A DNA stretch of 52,500 nucleotides, from positions 1 through 52,500 of the forward strand of contig RPFO01001745.1 of the NCBI GenBank assembly GCA_009746045.1, written 5' to 3'. The position numbers were made by a program, and so were the translations under genes. Of this stretch, positions 9,488 to 20,766 are shown piece after piece. The notes below the pieces were generated by a model. That model saw only the letters and a program-made list of their open reading frames with translations. It searched no databases and was not told the DNA's origin. Origin of the DNA: Mesostigma viride. Its lineage: Eukaryota > Streptophyta > Mesostigmatophyceae > Mesostigmatales > Mesostigmataceae. How positions within the stretch are numbered: position 1 is the stretch's first letter; every line of letters begins with the position of its first letter.

Positions 9488-10062
9488 CGGATTTCTTTGA
9501 AAAGAGTTTCTCGAAGTGAGGCGGGGAATAAGGCCGCTCACGGGAGCCGCCTGGATGGTCGGCTGAACCGGGCGGGTTTGGCAGATGTAACCGGATTTGG
9601 CTAATGGCTGGCGACCTGGAATTGTTAGTAGGGGCAGTGGCCCTATTGTGCTACAATCTCGAAACAATCTTATGCTTAAAGTTTGACAGGGCCGGGTTTG
9701 TTGAACCGGTTTGTTGAATGATAATTAGAACCTTTCGGAAAGGGTATTTGATTGGTTGTTGTTTTTGTGGTACGGTGGGTGTCGCTACATTCTCAGGTTG
9801 GCGTGTTAAGTTAAGCTCGGTTGCTGATGTCAGCCCCGTGCTAGGGCAGTTTGACTACTTTGGCGGCGTAGTGACATTGTTGTGGTCTTTTTTCTTGTCC
9901 CACCCACCCACCCTCTTTGGTGGCCTGGTCTGCGCGGGTAATCGCGAGCCATGCCTAAGGAGTTCTTAATAGCGGTTCTGTAACCGCTACCTGTCTGTAT
10001 GCATCTACTTATTGTTTTAACAAAGATGCTGGTGACTATGGTGAGCAAACGGGTGTATGAAT
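9485..10062. repeat. Tandem duplication, second copy with internal deletion
   Basis: Second copy of the unit starting at 8062. The 885-bp middle is replaced by 37 bp (9899-9935, beginning with CCCACCC words). Near-identity to the first copy implies a recent event. Confidence 0.8.
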
Positions 10063-10063
10063 G

Positions 10064-10300
10064 GGCTCGAGCTGTGTGCAGCGCCGCGTCCATGTGGCGC
10101 CACACGGCGTCAGGAGTCGGCGTGGCGCCATATATGGCGCTGCGAATTCCCTACCGTGTGGTCTGCAGCGCCACGTCACAGTTGCGACTGCAAGTATTTT
10201 TCAGCGCGGCGCCGTCCCGGCGCCGCGCCATATCGTTTGGCGCGTAAATTTTTTTCCCGCGCGCGGCGCCTTTTAGGCGCCGCGCCATTCCATTTGCGCG
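10064..10300. repeat. Cluster of GGCGCC-centred hairpins
   Basis: Several short perfect palindromes follow one another: GTGGCGCCAC, GGCGCCATATATGGCGC, GCGGCGCCG...CGGCGCCGC, and CGCGCGGCGCC-TTTTA-GGCGCCGCGCC (about 10256-10287). No open frame is supported. Confidence 0.55.
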
Positions 10301-10867
10301 TCGGCATACCAGCACCAGGGAATTTGAATTGCAGGTGCTGCGTTGGCGCTTTCCAGCCCTCCTGGAAGACCGACACCGTGGATGCACCTTGCACCCGAGC
10401 ATCAACGGCGGGTATTCGCGACATCGGCCGAAAGTGACAACGATATTAGCAACCCGACAGCCATATTCGACTGAGCAACGCCATTGTGTGCAGCCGAAGA
10501 GTGTGAAAAGAGGTGAGCAATGGCGGTGGATGTACATGGATGCTTTTGACAGATAGTTGTCCACAAGCAGCTCGATGACGGGGGAGTGTGAAACAGATAA
10601 TTTCGTCGCTTTTTTGGTGTCGTGGTGCCGGTCGCTGACGGGGGAGTGTGAGTGTTTTTGTCGGTTCTCGTTTGGTTGCAGGGATTTGCGAGCAAGCCGA
10701 GACCATCGATTGGATTGGTAAGCCCCACTTGTTCATTTGTGTGAATCCAAGCATTATTGAAGCAGGCTGTCGCAAATGTTTTCGTTTCTGGGTTGCGCCA
10801 TAGCTGCGTTGCTGGGTTGCTGGGTTTTCTTGCCATGGCAGCGCCGTATGATCTTTCCCCCGGCTCC
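10300..10867. other. No recognised gene
   Basis: Open frames here are short and overlap on both strands with no motif. The phrase GACGGGGGAGTGTGA occurs twice (about 10575 and 10635), marking a small local duplication. Confidence 0.4.
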
Positions 10868-11017
10868 CATTCTTGGTTACTAACGTTGATGTTTTGCTGC
10901 TTCCTTTGGTGCTTGATCTGCCTTGGTGTCGTGCCTCCGTTTGGTGGCCGGTGGTCACGGGATGCACAACAACGCTATCAGTTTTCTTCCACCCGCCGCC
11001 GCTGCCCCCGAAGGACA

Positions 11018-11490
11018 AGGATAAAAAAAAAGAAACATCTATAAAAAGGTACGACGCGTGGTGTGTTGCGTGCTTTTTTTCTTGGTTTTCTCGCTCCCTT
11101 GCAGCTCAGGTTTGCTGGCACATGTATTTATGCATGCCGGCACCACACCACATGTATTTATGCATGCCAGATAACACAGGCTGTGTGTCTGACTTTTTTT
11201 CGTCCCTGTCATATGCGGTCCGCCTCTCTTTTTTCGTGTTTTGTTTTTTGTTCGTATCTTCTACGGTACAACGCGACATGTTCACGGCGTCATCTGCGCG
11301 GTGTCACTAGCTTCATTTTTGCCGGCACCGCCGCCCCCGGCCGGCCCCATAAAAAAAAAGAAACATCTATAAAAAGGTACGACGCGTGGTGTGTTGCGTG
11401 CTTTTTTTCTTGGTTTTCTCGCTCCCTTGCAGCTCAGGTTTGCTGGCACATGTATTTATGCATGGCGGCACCACACCACATGTATTTATG
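11018..11490. repeat. Direct repeat of the minisatellite entry segment
   Basis: The segment starting AAACATCTATAAAAAGGTAC (about 11032) and running through TTTTTTTCTTGGTTTTCTCG to the first CATGTATTTATGCATG occurs again about 329 bp later (from about 11361), nearly unchanged. Confidence 0.75.
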
Positions 11491-12385
11491 CATGCCAGCA
11501 CCCCACCACCTTTTTTCATGCATGCCAGCACCCCCCCCTAGGTATTTATGCATGCCAGCACCCCCCCCTCGGTATTTATGCATGCCAGCACCCCACCCTA
11601 GGTATTTATGCATGCCAGCACCCCCCCCTAGGTATTTATGCATGCCTGCCCCCCCCCTAGGTATTTATGCATGCCAGCACCCCCCCTCGGTATTTATGCA
11701 TGCCAGCACCCCCCCTCGGTATTTATGCATGCCAGCACCCCCCCCGACGTATGTATGCATGCCAGCCCCCCCCCCTAGGTATTTATGCATGCCAGCACCC
11801 ACCCTAGGTATTTATGCATGCCAGCACCCCCCCTAGGTATTTATGCATGCCAGCACCCCCCCTAGGTATTTATGCATGCCAGCACCCCCCCTAGGTATTT
11901 ATGCATGCCAGCGACCCCCCTAGGTATTTATGCTTGCCAGCACCCCACCCTCGGTATTTATGCATGCCAGCCCCCCCCCTAGGTATTTATGCTTGCCAGC
12001 CCCCCCCCTCGGTATTTATGCATGCCAGCACCCCACCCTAGGTATTTATGCATGCCAGCACCCCCCCTAGGTATTTATGCATGCCAGCACCCCCCCTCGG
12101 TATTTATGCATGCCAGCACCCCCCTAGGTATTTATGCATGCCAGCCCCCCCCCTCGGTATTTATGCATGCCAGCACCCCACCCGACGTATTAATGCATGC
12201 CAGCACCCCCCTCGGTATTTATGCATGCCAGCACCCCCACATGTATTTATGCATGCCAGCACCCCCCCTCGGTATTTATGCATGCCAGCACCCCACCCGA
12301 CGTATTAATGCATGCCAGCGACCCCCCTAGGTATTTATGCATGCCAGCACCCCCCCGACGTATTTATGCATGCCAGCACCCCCAT

Positions 12386-12573
12386 TCTTGGTTAATAACG
12401 TCAACGTCCTTGCTGCTTCCTTTGGTGCTTGATCCGCCTTGGTGTCGTGCCTCCGTTTGGTGGCCGGTGGTCACGGGATGCACAAACGGGAACGCTATCA
12501 GTTTTCCTCCACCCGCCGCCGCTGCCCCAGGCCGGCTTAAAAATAAAAAAAGAAAAAAAGGTACGAATGGCAG
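12386..12573. repeat. Higher-order unit inside the minisatellite
   Basis: A unit of about 190 bp starting ATTCTTGGTTAATAACGTC and ending AAAAAGGTACGAATGGCAGC. Copies lie at about 10868-11055 (diverged), 12386-12573, 13215-13407 and 14947-15049. The last is cut at GGGATGCACAA, exactly where the hexanucleotide array begins. Minisatellite plus unit therefore forms a higher-order repeat. Confidence 0.8.
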
Positions 12574-15049
12574 CCCCCCCCCTAGGTATTTATGCATGCC
12601 AGCACCCCCCCCGGTATTTATGCATGCCAGCACCCCCCCTAGGTATTTATGCATGCCAGCACCCCCCCTAGGTATTTATGCATGCCAGCACCCCCCCTAG
12701 GTATTTATGCATGCCAGCCCCCCCCCTAGGTATTTATGCATGCCAGCCCCCCCCCCTAGGTATTTATGCATGCCAGCACCCCCCTCGGTATTTATGCATG
12801 CCAGCACCCCCCCTCGGTATTTATGCATGCCAGCACCCCCCCTAGGTATTTATGCATGCCAGCACCCCCCCTAGGTATTTATGCATGCCAGCACCCCCCT
12901 AGGTATTTATGCATGCCAGCACCCCCCCCTAGGTATTTATGCATGCCAGCACCCCCCCTAGGTATTTATGCATGCCAGCGACCCCCCGACGTATTTATGC
13001 ATGCCAGCCCCCCCCTAGGTATTTATGCATGCCAGCACCCCCCCTAGGTATTTATGCATGCCAGCACCCCCCCGACGTATTAATGCATGCCAGCACCCCC
13101 CTAGGTATTTATGCATGCCAGCCCCCCCCCTCGGTATTTATGCATGCCAGCACCCCCCACATGTATTTATGCATGCCAGCACCCCCCCTAGGTATTTATG
13201 CATGCCAGCACCCCCATTCTTGGTTAATAACGTCAACGTCCTTGCTGCTTCCTTTGGTGCTTGATCTGCCTTGGTGTCGTGCCTCCGTTTGGTGGCCGGT
13301 GGTCACGGGATGCACGAACGGGAATGCTATCAGTTTTCGTCCACCCGCCGCCGCTGCCCCAGGCCGGCTTAAAAATAAAAAAAGAAAAAAAGGTACGAAT
13401 GGCAGCCCCCCCCCATAGGTATTTATGCATGCCAGCACCCCCCCTAGGTATTTATGCATGCCAGCACCCCCCTAGGTATTTATGCATGCCAGCGACCCCC
13501 CCGACGTATTTATGCATGCCAGCCCCCCCCCTCGGTATTTATGCATGCCAGCACCCCCCTAGGTATTTATGCATGCCAGCACCCCCCCTAGGTATTTATG
13601 CATGCCAGCCCCCCCCTAGGTATTTATGCATGCCAGCCCCCCCCCTAGGTATTTATGCATGCCAGCACCCCCCTAGGTATTTATGCATGCCAGCACCCCC
13701 CCTCGGTATTTATGCATGCCTGCACCCCCCTAGGTATTTATGCATGCCAGCACCCCCCCTCGGTATTTATGCATGCCTGCACCCCCCCTAGGTATTTATG
13801 CATGCCAGCGACCCCCCTAGGTATTTATGCATGCCAGCACCCCCCTAGGTATTTATGCATGCCAGCACCCCCCCTAGGTATTTATGCATGCCAGCCCCCC
13901 CCCCTAGGTATTTATGCATGCCAGCACCCCCCCTAGATATTTATGCATGCCAGCACCCCCCCGACGTATTAATGCATGCCAGCACCCCCCCTAGGTATTT
14001 ATGCATGCCAGCCCCCCCCCTAGGTATTTATGCATGCCAGCACCCCCCTAGGTATTTATGCATGCCAGCACCCCCCCTCGGTATTTATGCATGCCTGCAC
14101 CCCCCCTAGGTATTTATGCATGCCAGCACCCCCCCCTCGGTATTTATGCATGCCTGCACCCCCCTAGGTATTTATGCATGCCAGCGACCCCCCTAGGTAT
14201 TTATGCATGCCAGCACCCCCCCTAGGTATTTATGCATGCCAGCACCCCCCCCTAGGTATTTATGCATGCCAGCCCCCCCCTAGGTATTTATGCATGCCAG
14301 CACCCCCCCTAGGTATTTATGCATGCCAGCACCCCCCTAGGTATTTATGCATGCCAGCGACCCCCCTAGGTCTTTATGCATGCCAGCCCCCCCCTCGGTA
14401 TTTATGCATGCCAGCACCCCCCCTAGGTATTTATGCATGCCTGCACCCCCCCTAGGTATTTATGCATGCCAGCACCCCCCCTAGGTATTTATGCATGCCA
14501 GCCCCCCCCTAGGTATTTATGCATGCCAGCCCCCCCCCCTAGGTATTTATGCATGCCAGCACCCCCCCTAGGTATTTATGCATGCCAGCCCCCCCCCCCT
14601 AGGTATTTATGCATGCCAGCACCCCCCCTAGGTATTTATGCATGCCAGCACCCCCCCTCGGTATTTATGCATGCCAGCACCCCCCCTAGGTATTTATGCA
14701 TGCCAGCCCCCCCCCTCGGTATTTATGCATGCCAGCACCCCCCCTAGGTATTTATGCATGCCAGCACCCCCCCTAGGTATTTATGCATGCCAGCACCCCA
14801 CCCGACGTATTTATGCATGCCAGCACCCCCCCTAGGTATTTATGCATGCCAGCCCCCCCCCCTAGGTATTTATGCATGCCAGCACCCCCCACATGTATTT
14901 ATGCATGGCAGCACCCCCCCCTAGGTATTTATGCATGCCAGCACCCCCATTCTTGGTTAATAACGTCAACGTCCTTGCTGCTTCCTTTGGTGCTTGATCT
15001 GCCTTGGTGTCGTGCCTCCGTTTGGTGGCCGGTGGTCACGGGATGCACA

Positions 15050-17762
15050 ATTGGCCTTGTCCTTGTCCTTGTCCTTGTCCTTGTCCTTGTCCTTGTCCTT
15101 GTCCTTGTCCTTGTCCTTGTCCTTGTCCTTGTCCTTTTCCTTTTCCTTCTCCTTGTCCTTCTCCTTGTCCTTGTGGTTGTCCTTGTCCTTGTGGTTGTCC
15201 TTGTCCTTGTCCTTGTCCTTGTCCTTGTCCTTGTCCTTGTCCTTGTCCTTGTCCTTGTCCTTGTCCTTGTCCTTGTCCTTGTCCTTGTCCTTGTCCTTGT
15301 CCTTGTCCTTGTCCTTGTCCTTGTCCTTGTCCTTGTCCTTGTCCTTGTCCTTGTCCTTGTCCTTTTCCTTCTCCTTGTCCTTGTCCTTGTCCTTGTCCTT
15401 GTCCTTGTCCTTGTCCTTGTCCTTGTCCTTGTCCTTGTCCTTGTCCTTGTCCTTGTCCTTGCCCTTGTCCTTGTCCTTGTCCTTTCCTTGTCCTTGTCCT
15501 TGTCCTTGTCCTTGTCCTTGTCCTTGTCCTTGTCCTTGTCCTTGTCCTTGTCCTTGTCCTTGTCCTTGTCCTTGTCCTTGTCCTTGTCCTTGTCCTTGTC
15601 CAGCACCTTGTCCTTGTCCTTGTCCTTGTCCTTGTCCTTGTCCTTGTCCTTGTCCTTGTCCTTGTCCTTGTCCTTGTCCTTGTCCTTGTGCCAGCACCTT
15701 GTCCTTGTCCTTGTCCTTGTCCTTGTCCTTGTCCTTGTCCTTGTCCTTGTCCTTGTCCTTGTCCTTGTCCTTGTCCTTGTCCTTGTCCTTGTCCTTGTCC
15801 TTGTCCTTGTCCTTGTCCTTGTCCTTGTCCTTTTCCTTGTGGTTGTCCTTGTCCTTGTCCTTGTCCTTGTCCTTGTCCTTGTCCTTGTCCTTGTCCTTGT
15901 CCTTGTCCTTGTCCTTGTCCTTGTCCTTGTCCTTGTCCTTGTCCTTGTCCTTGTCCTTGTCCTTGTCCTTGTCCTTGTCCTTGTCCTTGTCCTTGTCCTT
16001 GTCCTTGTCCTTGTCCTTGTCCTTGTCCTTGTCCTTGTCCTTGTCCTTGTCCTTGTCCTTGTCCTTGTCCTTGTCCTTGTCCTTGTCCTTGTCCTTGTCC
16101 TTGTCCTTGTCCTTGTCCTTGTCCTTGTCCTTGTCCTTGTCCTTGTCCTTGTCCTTGTCCTTGTCCTTGTCCTTGTCCTTGTCCTTGTCCTTGTCCTTGT
16201 CCTTGTCCTTGTCCTTGTCCTTGTCCTTGTCCTTGTCCTTGTCCTTGTCCTTGTCCTTGTCCTTGTCCTTGTCCTTGTCCTTGTCCTTGTCCTTGTCCTT
16301 GTCCTTGTCCTTGTCCTTGTCCTTGTCCTTGTCCTTGTCCTTGTCCTTGTCCTTGTCCTTGTCCTTGTCCTTGTCCTTGTCCTTGTCCTTGTCCTTGTCC
16401 TTGTCCTTGTCCTTGTCCTTGTCCTTGTCCTTGTCCTTGTCCTTGTCCTTGTCCTTGTCCTTGTCCTTGTCCTTGTCCTTGTCCTTGTCCTTGTCCTTGT
16501 CCTTGTCCTTGTCCTTGTCCTTGGCCTTGTCCTTGTCCTTGTCCTTGTCCTTGTCCTTGTCCTTGTCCTTGTCCTTGTCCTTGTCCTTGTCCTTGGCCTT
16601 GTCCTTGTCCTTGTCCTTGCCAGCACTTGTCCTTGTCCTTGTCCTTGTCCTTGTCCTTGTCCTTGTCCTTGTCCTTGTCCTCGTCCTTGTCCTCGTCCTT
16701 GTCCTTGTCCTTGTCCTTGTCCTTGTCCTTGTCCTTGTCCTTGTCCTTGTCCTTGTCCTTGTCCTTGTCCTTGTCCTTGTCCTTGTCCTTGTCCTTGTCC
16801 TTGTCCTTGTCCTTGTCCTTGTCCTTGTCCTTGTCCTTGTCCTTGTCCTTGTCCTTGTCCTTGTCCTTGTCCTTGTCCTTGTCCTTGTCCTTGTCCTTGT
16901 CCTTGTCCTTGTCCTTGTCCCCTTGTCCTTGTCCAGCACCTTGTCCTTGTCCTTGTCCTTGTCCTTGTCCTTGTCCTTGTCCTTGTCCTTGTCCTTGTCC
17001 TTGTCCTTGTCCTTGTCCTTGTCCTTGTCCTTGTCCTTGTCCTTGTGCCAGCACCTTGTCCTTGTCCTTTCCTTGTCCTTGTCCTTGTCCTTGTCCTTGT
17101 CCTTGTCCTTGTCCTTGTCCTTGTCCTTGTCCTTGTCCTTGTCCTTGTCCTTGTCCTTGTCCTTGTCCTTGTCCTTGTCCTTGTCCTTGTCCTTGTCCTT
17201 GTCCTTGTCCTTGTCCTTGTCCTTGTCCTTGTCCTTGTCCTTGTCCTTGTCCTTGTCCTTGTCCTTGTCCTTGTCCTTGTCCTTGTCCTTGTCCTTGTCC
17301 TTGTCCTTGTCCTTGTCCTTGTCCTTGTCCTTGTCCTTGTCCTTGTCCTTGTCCTTGTCCTTGTCCTTGTCCTTGTCCTTGTCCTTGTCCTTGTCCTTGT
17401 CCTTGTCCTTGTCCTTGGCCTTGGCCTTGCCTTGTCCTTGTCCTTGTCCTTGGCCTTGGCCTTGTCCTTGTCCTTGTCCTTGTCCTTGTCCTTGTCCTTG
17501 TCCTTGTCCTTGTCCTTGTCCTTGTCCTTGTCCTTGTCCTTGTCCTTGTCCTTGTCCTTGTCCTTGTCCTTGTCCTTGTCCTTGTCCTTGTCCTTGTCCT
17601 TGTCCTTGTCCTTGTCCTTGTCCTTGTCCTTGTCCTTGTCCTTCTCCTTTTCCTTCTCCTTTTCCTTGTGGTTGTCCTTGTGCTTGTCCTCGTCCTTGTC
17701 CTTGTCCTTGTCCTTGTCCTTGTCCTTGTCCTTGTCCTTGTCCTTGTCCTTGTCCTTTTCTT
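15050..17762. repeat. (CCTTGT)n hexanucleotide array, about 2.7 kb
   Basis: Nearly uninterrupted TCCTTG repeats, roughly 450 units. Variants cluster (TTTTCC, GTGG, CTCC near both ends). Five interruptions read CCAGCAC or GCCAGCACC (about 15600, 15690, 16618, 16932, 17047), the same word as in the adjoining minisatellite. All frames are open on both strands only because the 6-bp repeat lacks stops; I do not call any protein. Confidence 0.95.
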
Positions 17763-18474
17763 GCTTGATTTTCTTGCGCCAACGGCCGTTGCAATTTGGA
17801 AATTAGGGTGTTATTTTTTTTTTGCCCAACGGCCGTCGGAACCTTGAAATTAGGGTGTGATTTTCATGCGCCAACGGCCGTTGGAACCTGTAAATTAGGG
17901 TGTGATTTTCATGCGCCAACGGCCGTTGGAACCTGTAAATTAGGGTGTGATTTTCATGCGCCAACGGCCGTTGGAACCTGTAAATTAGGGTGTGATTTTC
18001 ATGCGCCAACGGCCGTTGGAACCTGGAAATTAGGGTGTTATTTTTCTGTCGCCAACGGCCGTTGGAACCTGGAAATAGGTGTCATTTTTCTCGCGCCAAC
18101 GGCCGTTGGAACCTGGAAATTAGGGTGTCATTTTTCTGCGCCAACGGCCGTTGGAACCTGTAAATTAGGGTGTGATTTTCATGCGCCAACGGCCGTTGGA
18201 ACCTGGAAATTAGGGTGTCATTTTTCTCGCGCCAACGGCCGTTGGAACCTGGAAATTAGGGTGTGATTTTTCTGTCGCCAACGGCCGTTGGAACCTGGAA
18301 ATTAGGGTGTGATTTTCATGCGCCAACGGCCGTTGGAACCTGTAAATTAGGGTGTGATTTTCATGCGCCAACGGCCGTTGAAACCTGGAAATTAGGGTGT
18401 TATTTTTCCGGCGACGGCCGTTGGAACATAGTACTGACCTTCCGGCTATCTGTATGTTTTTTGCATGTGATCAG
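17763..18474 (+). repeat. First-intron array of CCAACGGCCGTTGG units (45-bp period)
   Basis: About 15 units of the palindrome followed by GAACCTGGAAATTAGGGTGT and a short T-rich spacer run from 17779 to about 18425. The block ends at acceptor TGTGATCAG (18474), so it is probably the 3' part of an intron whose donor I could not place upstream. TTAGGG occurs in most units, but at 45-bp spacing, so this is not telomeric repeat. Confidence 0.75.
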
Positions 18475-19629
18475 GGGCGTCCGTCAAGGCAGAGAACGGA
18501 GGAAGAGCGGAGGAAGTGGGCTTACAAGATTGAACATGGGTGTGCGGAAAGGCATCTCACAACATTTTTTGAGGACTGGCGCCAACGAGCACCGGGCACC
18601 GACTTATGGTCGGTTATTGTGAAGACCTTTGAGAGGAAGGGGCTGCTGACGACACGTGCTGGAAATGCGAAGCCCAGCATTTTGGACTCCTGGGAGCCAG
18701 CGCCGTCCTCTCAAGTGCACGACAAGAATCTAACTGACACCATACAGGCGGCGTTTCATCTGCGGCAGAAGATACGCCTAGTTCCAGACGATGTCGACAT
18801 CGTGGGGGGGTCCGCGATTGCGACTCAAGTACGGGCCCCCACGGAGAACTTGTGCCAACTCCCGGAACTCATGCGGCATCGGACGGTGACGGTGCGGAAT
18901 TGTAGGGGGCTCGCGCCGTGGTTCGTGGGGGCCGGCACAAGTCTGACAAAAGCAAAATGTGCCGTGCCGATCTTCCGGTTTGCGTGGCAGGTGCTGGCAG
19001 ACCGTGATCCAGGTCTCTACAATTTATGGGTGCAGAGGAGTGAAATGGTTCCTTACCACATTAAAATACTGACGGGGGACGACAGTGACCGTGCCGTGCA
19101 GAGGTTCGGATACTATCGTTCGCCAACGGCCGAGGAAGCCATGTCCATTCTCCGGACGGACTCCCTGAAGGACATGGCGGCCGCTTGCTCAGACGAGTTG
19201 ATCACCATGGAGTTGGATCCGTCCGAGTGGTCAAATGAATCTGAGCGTCAGGCAGTAGTTGACCTGACGAAATCCGCGCTGGGGAGCTTGAACATCTCGG
19301 ACCATGCCGGCCTTAAGGGTAAATTTCCAGACCAGACGCCTTGCGTGTTTGTGCAGTTTGCCGTGCTGGACGGCAACCACTACACGCAGATGTTGAAGTC
19401 CGTGATTTTCGAGGGCTCTGACGAGCAAGTGAGTACTGCGATAGCTGGCGAGATTGCGGGTAAACAAAAGGGCAAGTTCGTGGAGACAACCGACGAGGCG
19501 TTTGATTTGTGGAGGGGGTTGGTGAGGGACGCGGAGAAGTTCAAGTACACCAATCTGGACGTGCTCAAGGGCTGGGAGGTGGAGGGGGAAGCACTGATCC
19601 CGCCCATGAAGGACATGCGGACGCAAAAG
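18475..19629 (+). CDS. Unknown split gene, exon A
   Basis: 385 open codons between acceptor TGTGATCAG and donor AAG-GTAAAT, phase 0 at both ends. The product begins GRPSRQRTEEERRKWA, is mixed charged, and has no membrane segment or motif I recognise. A run of conserved-looking hydrophobic positions (CAVPIFRFAWQVLADRDP) argues for a folded domain. Codon use is GC-rich and regular, unlike the repeats around it, and the frame is long and unbroken; I regard this as a real coding exon. The 5' end of the gene is not found. Context: divergent from the transposase-like gene and sharing its intron palindromes. Confidence 0.65.
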
Positions 19630-20287
19630 GTAAATATAACGGATCGGGTGTGGGAACGTTTTAGGCACTAGATGTTATTTTTGTTCGCCAACGGCCGTTG
19701 GAACCTGGAAATTAGGTGTGATTTTTCTTTCGCCAACGGCCGTTGGAACCTGGAAATTAGTGTGTGATTTTTCTTGCGCCAACGGCCGTTGGAACCTGGA
19801 AATTAGGGTGTGATTTTTCTTGCGCCAACGGCCGTTGGAACCTGGAAATTTGTGTGATTTTTCTTGCGCCAACGGCCGTTGGAACCTGGAAATTAGGTGT
19901 GATTTTTCTTGCGCCAACGGCCGTTGGAACCTGGAAATTAGTGTGTATTTTTCTTCGCCAACGGCCGTTGGAACCTGGAAAGTAGGGTGTGATTTTTCTT
20001 GCGCCAACGGCCATTGGAACCTGGAAATTAGTGTGTGATTTTTCTTGCGCCAACGGCCGTTGGAACCTGGAAATTAGGGTGTGATTTTTCTTGCGCCAAC
20101 GGCCGTTGGAACCTGGAAATTAGGGTGTGATTTTTCTTGCGCCAACGGCCGTTGGAACCTGGAAATTAGGGTGTGATTTTTGTTCGGGAACGGCCGATCT
20201 TCCAAAGTGTAAGGACAAAATGTCAGGTCGTGTGTTGTATGACCGTTTTTTGTCTCAAACACTGTGATTCACATTTCATGCATGCAG
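19630..20287 (+). repeat. Intron with about eleven CCAACGGCCGTTGG units
   Basis: GTAAAT donor at 19630 and TGCATGCAG acceptor at 20287, phase 0, 658 bp. From 19685 to about 20155 the palindrome recurs every 45-47 bp with GAACCTGGAAATTAG and a T-rich spacer, essentially the same unit as in the preceding intron. One unit has GGCCATTGG. Confidence 0.8.
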
Positions 20288-20766
20288 GGGAGAGAGGCGC
20301 ATCGGAGGGTTGCCCTGATCGGAGGGGGGCTGAATGCAGAAGACGAGGCCGTTTCCAAAAAGTCGAGGGGGACGGCGCTGCTGGAAGTGCACAACTATTT
20401 CAAGACGCACATGGAGGAATCCTGGGATAAGCCGGAGGTGCCCCTTCAGGACCAGAAAGAAATATGGAATTTGATTCATGGGGTTTCAAGCAGCACTGAG
20501 AAGGCAAGGAAGGACGGGGAGGGGGAGGAGGGTGGTGAGGAGCGGGTTGGAGGGCGATTGAACGAGGGTGGTTTGTCCGAATCGGAGAAAACCCAAGTCT
20601 ACGACTTCATCTCGGCTGTGAAGGATGAAACGGTCGCTCCGAACGACGACAGTAGATGTGGAATGCCGATTGAGGACAAGCTGGCCAAGGAGCTTGCAGA
20701 GTTTCTGGACATCGTGGCAGCGGACAAGCTGGACGGGGAGGGAAGGGTGATGAGGAAGGGGGGGGG
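20288..20766 (+). CDS. Unknown split gene, exon B part 1
   Basis: Opens directly after the acceptor in the frame continued from exon A. Encodes a hydrophilic region (GREAHRRVALIGGG..., then a glycine/glutamate-rich stretch EGEEGGEERVGG). It is followed by an ordered-looking helix-rich part (EDKLAKELAEFLDIVAADKL) and ends in a run of nine G (20758-20766), after which this frame stops at 20794. One missing G at the run would carry the frame into the next open segment without a stop. Confidence 0.55.

Larger units (their letters stand above)
10868..15049. repeat. 28-bp minisatellite with interspersed longer units
   Basis: From about 11440 the monomer TAGGTATTTATGCATGCCAG plus CACCCCCC (25-29 bp, C-run variable) repeats on the order of a hundred times, broken by about 190-bp units. 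Variants replace CTAGG by CTCGG, GACG or ACATG, and GCCAG by GCCTG. Each monomer contains the palindrome TGCATGC-like core and a C-run of 5-10. All long open frames here are repeat translations, not genes. Confidence 0.9.

Noticed and set aside
14783-17847. Very long open frames (up to about 1,000 codons) on both strands
   Set aside because: They are translations of the minisatellite and TCCTTG array, open in every frame because the repeat has no stop codon.
17870-18420. Telomere-like TTAGGG repeats
   Set aside because: TTAGGG occurs once per 45-bp unit and never in tandem.
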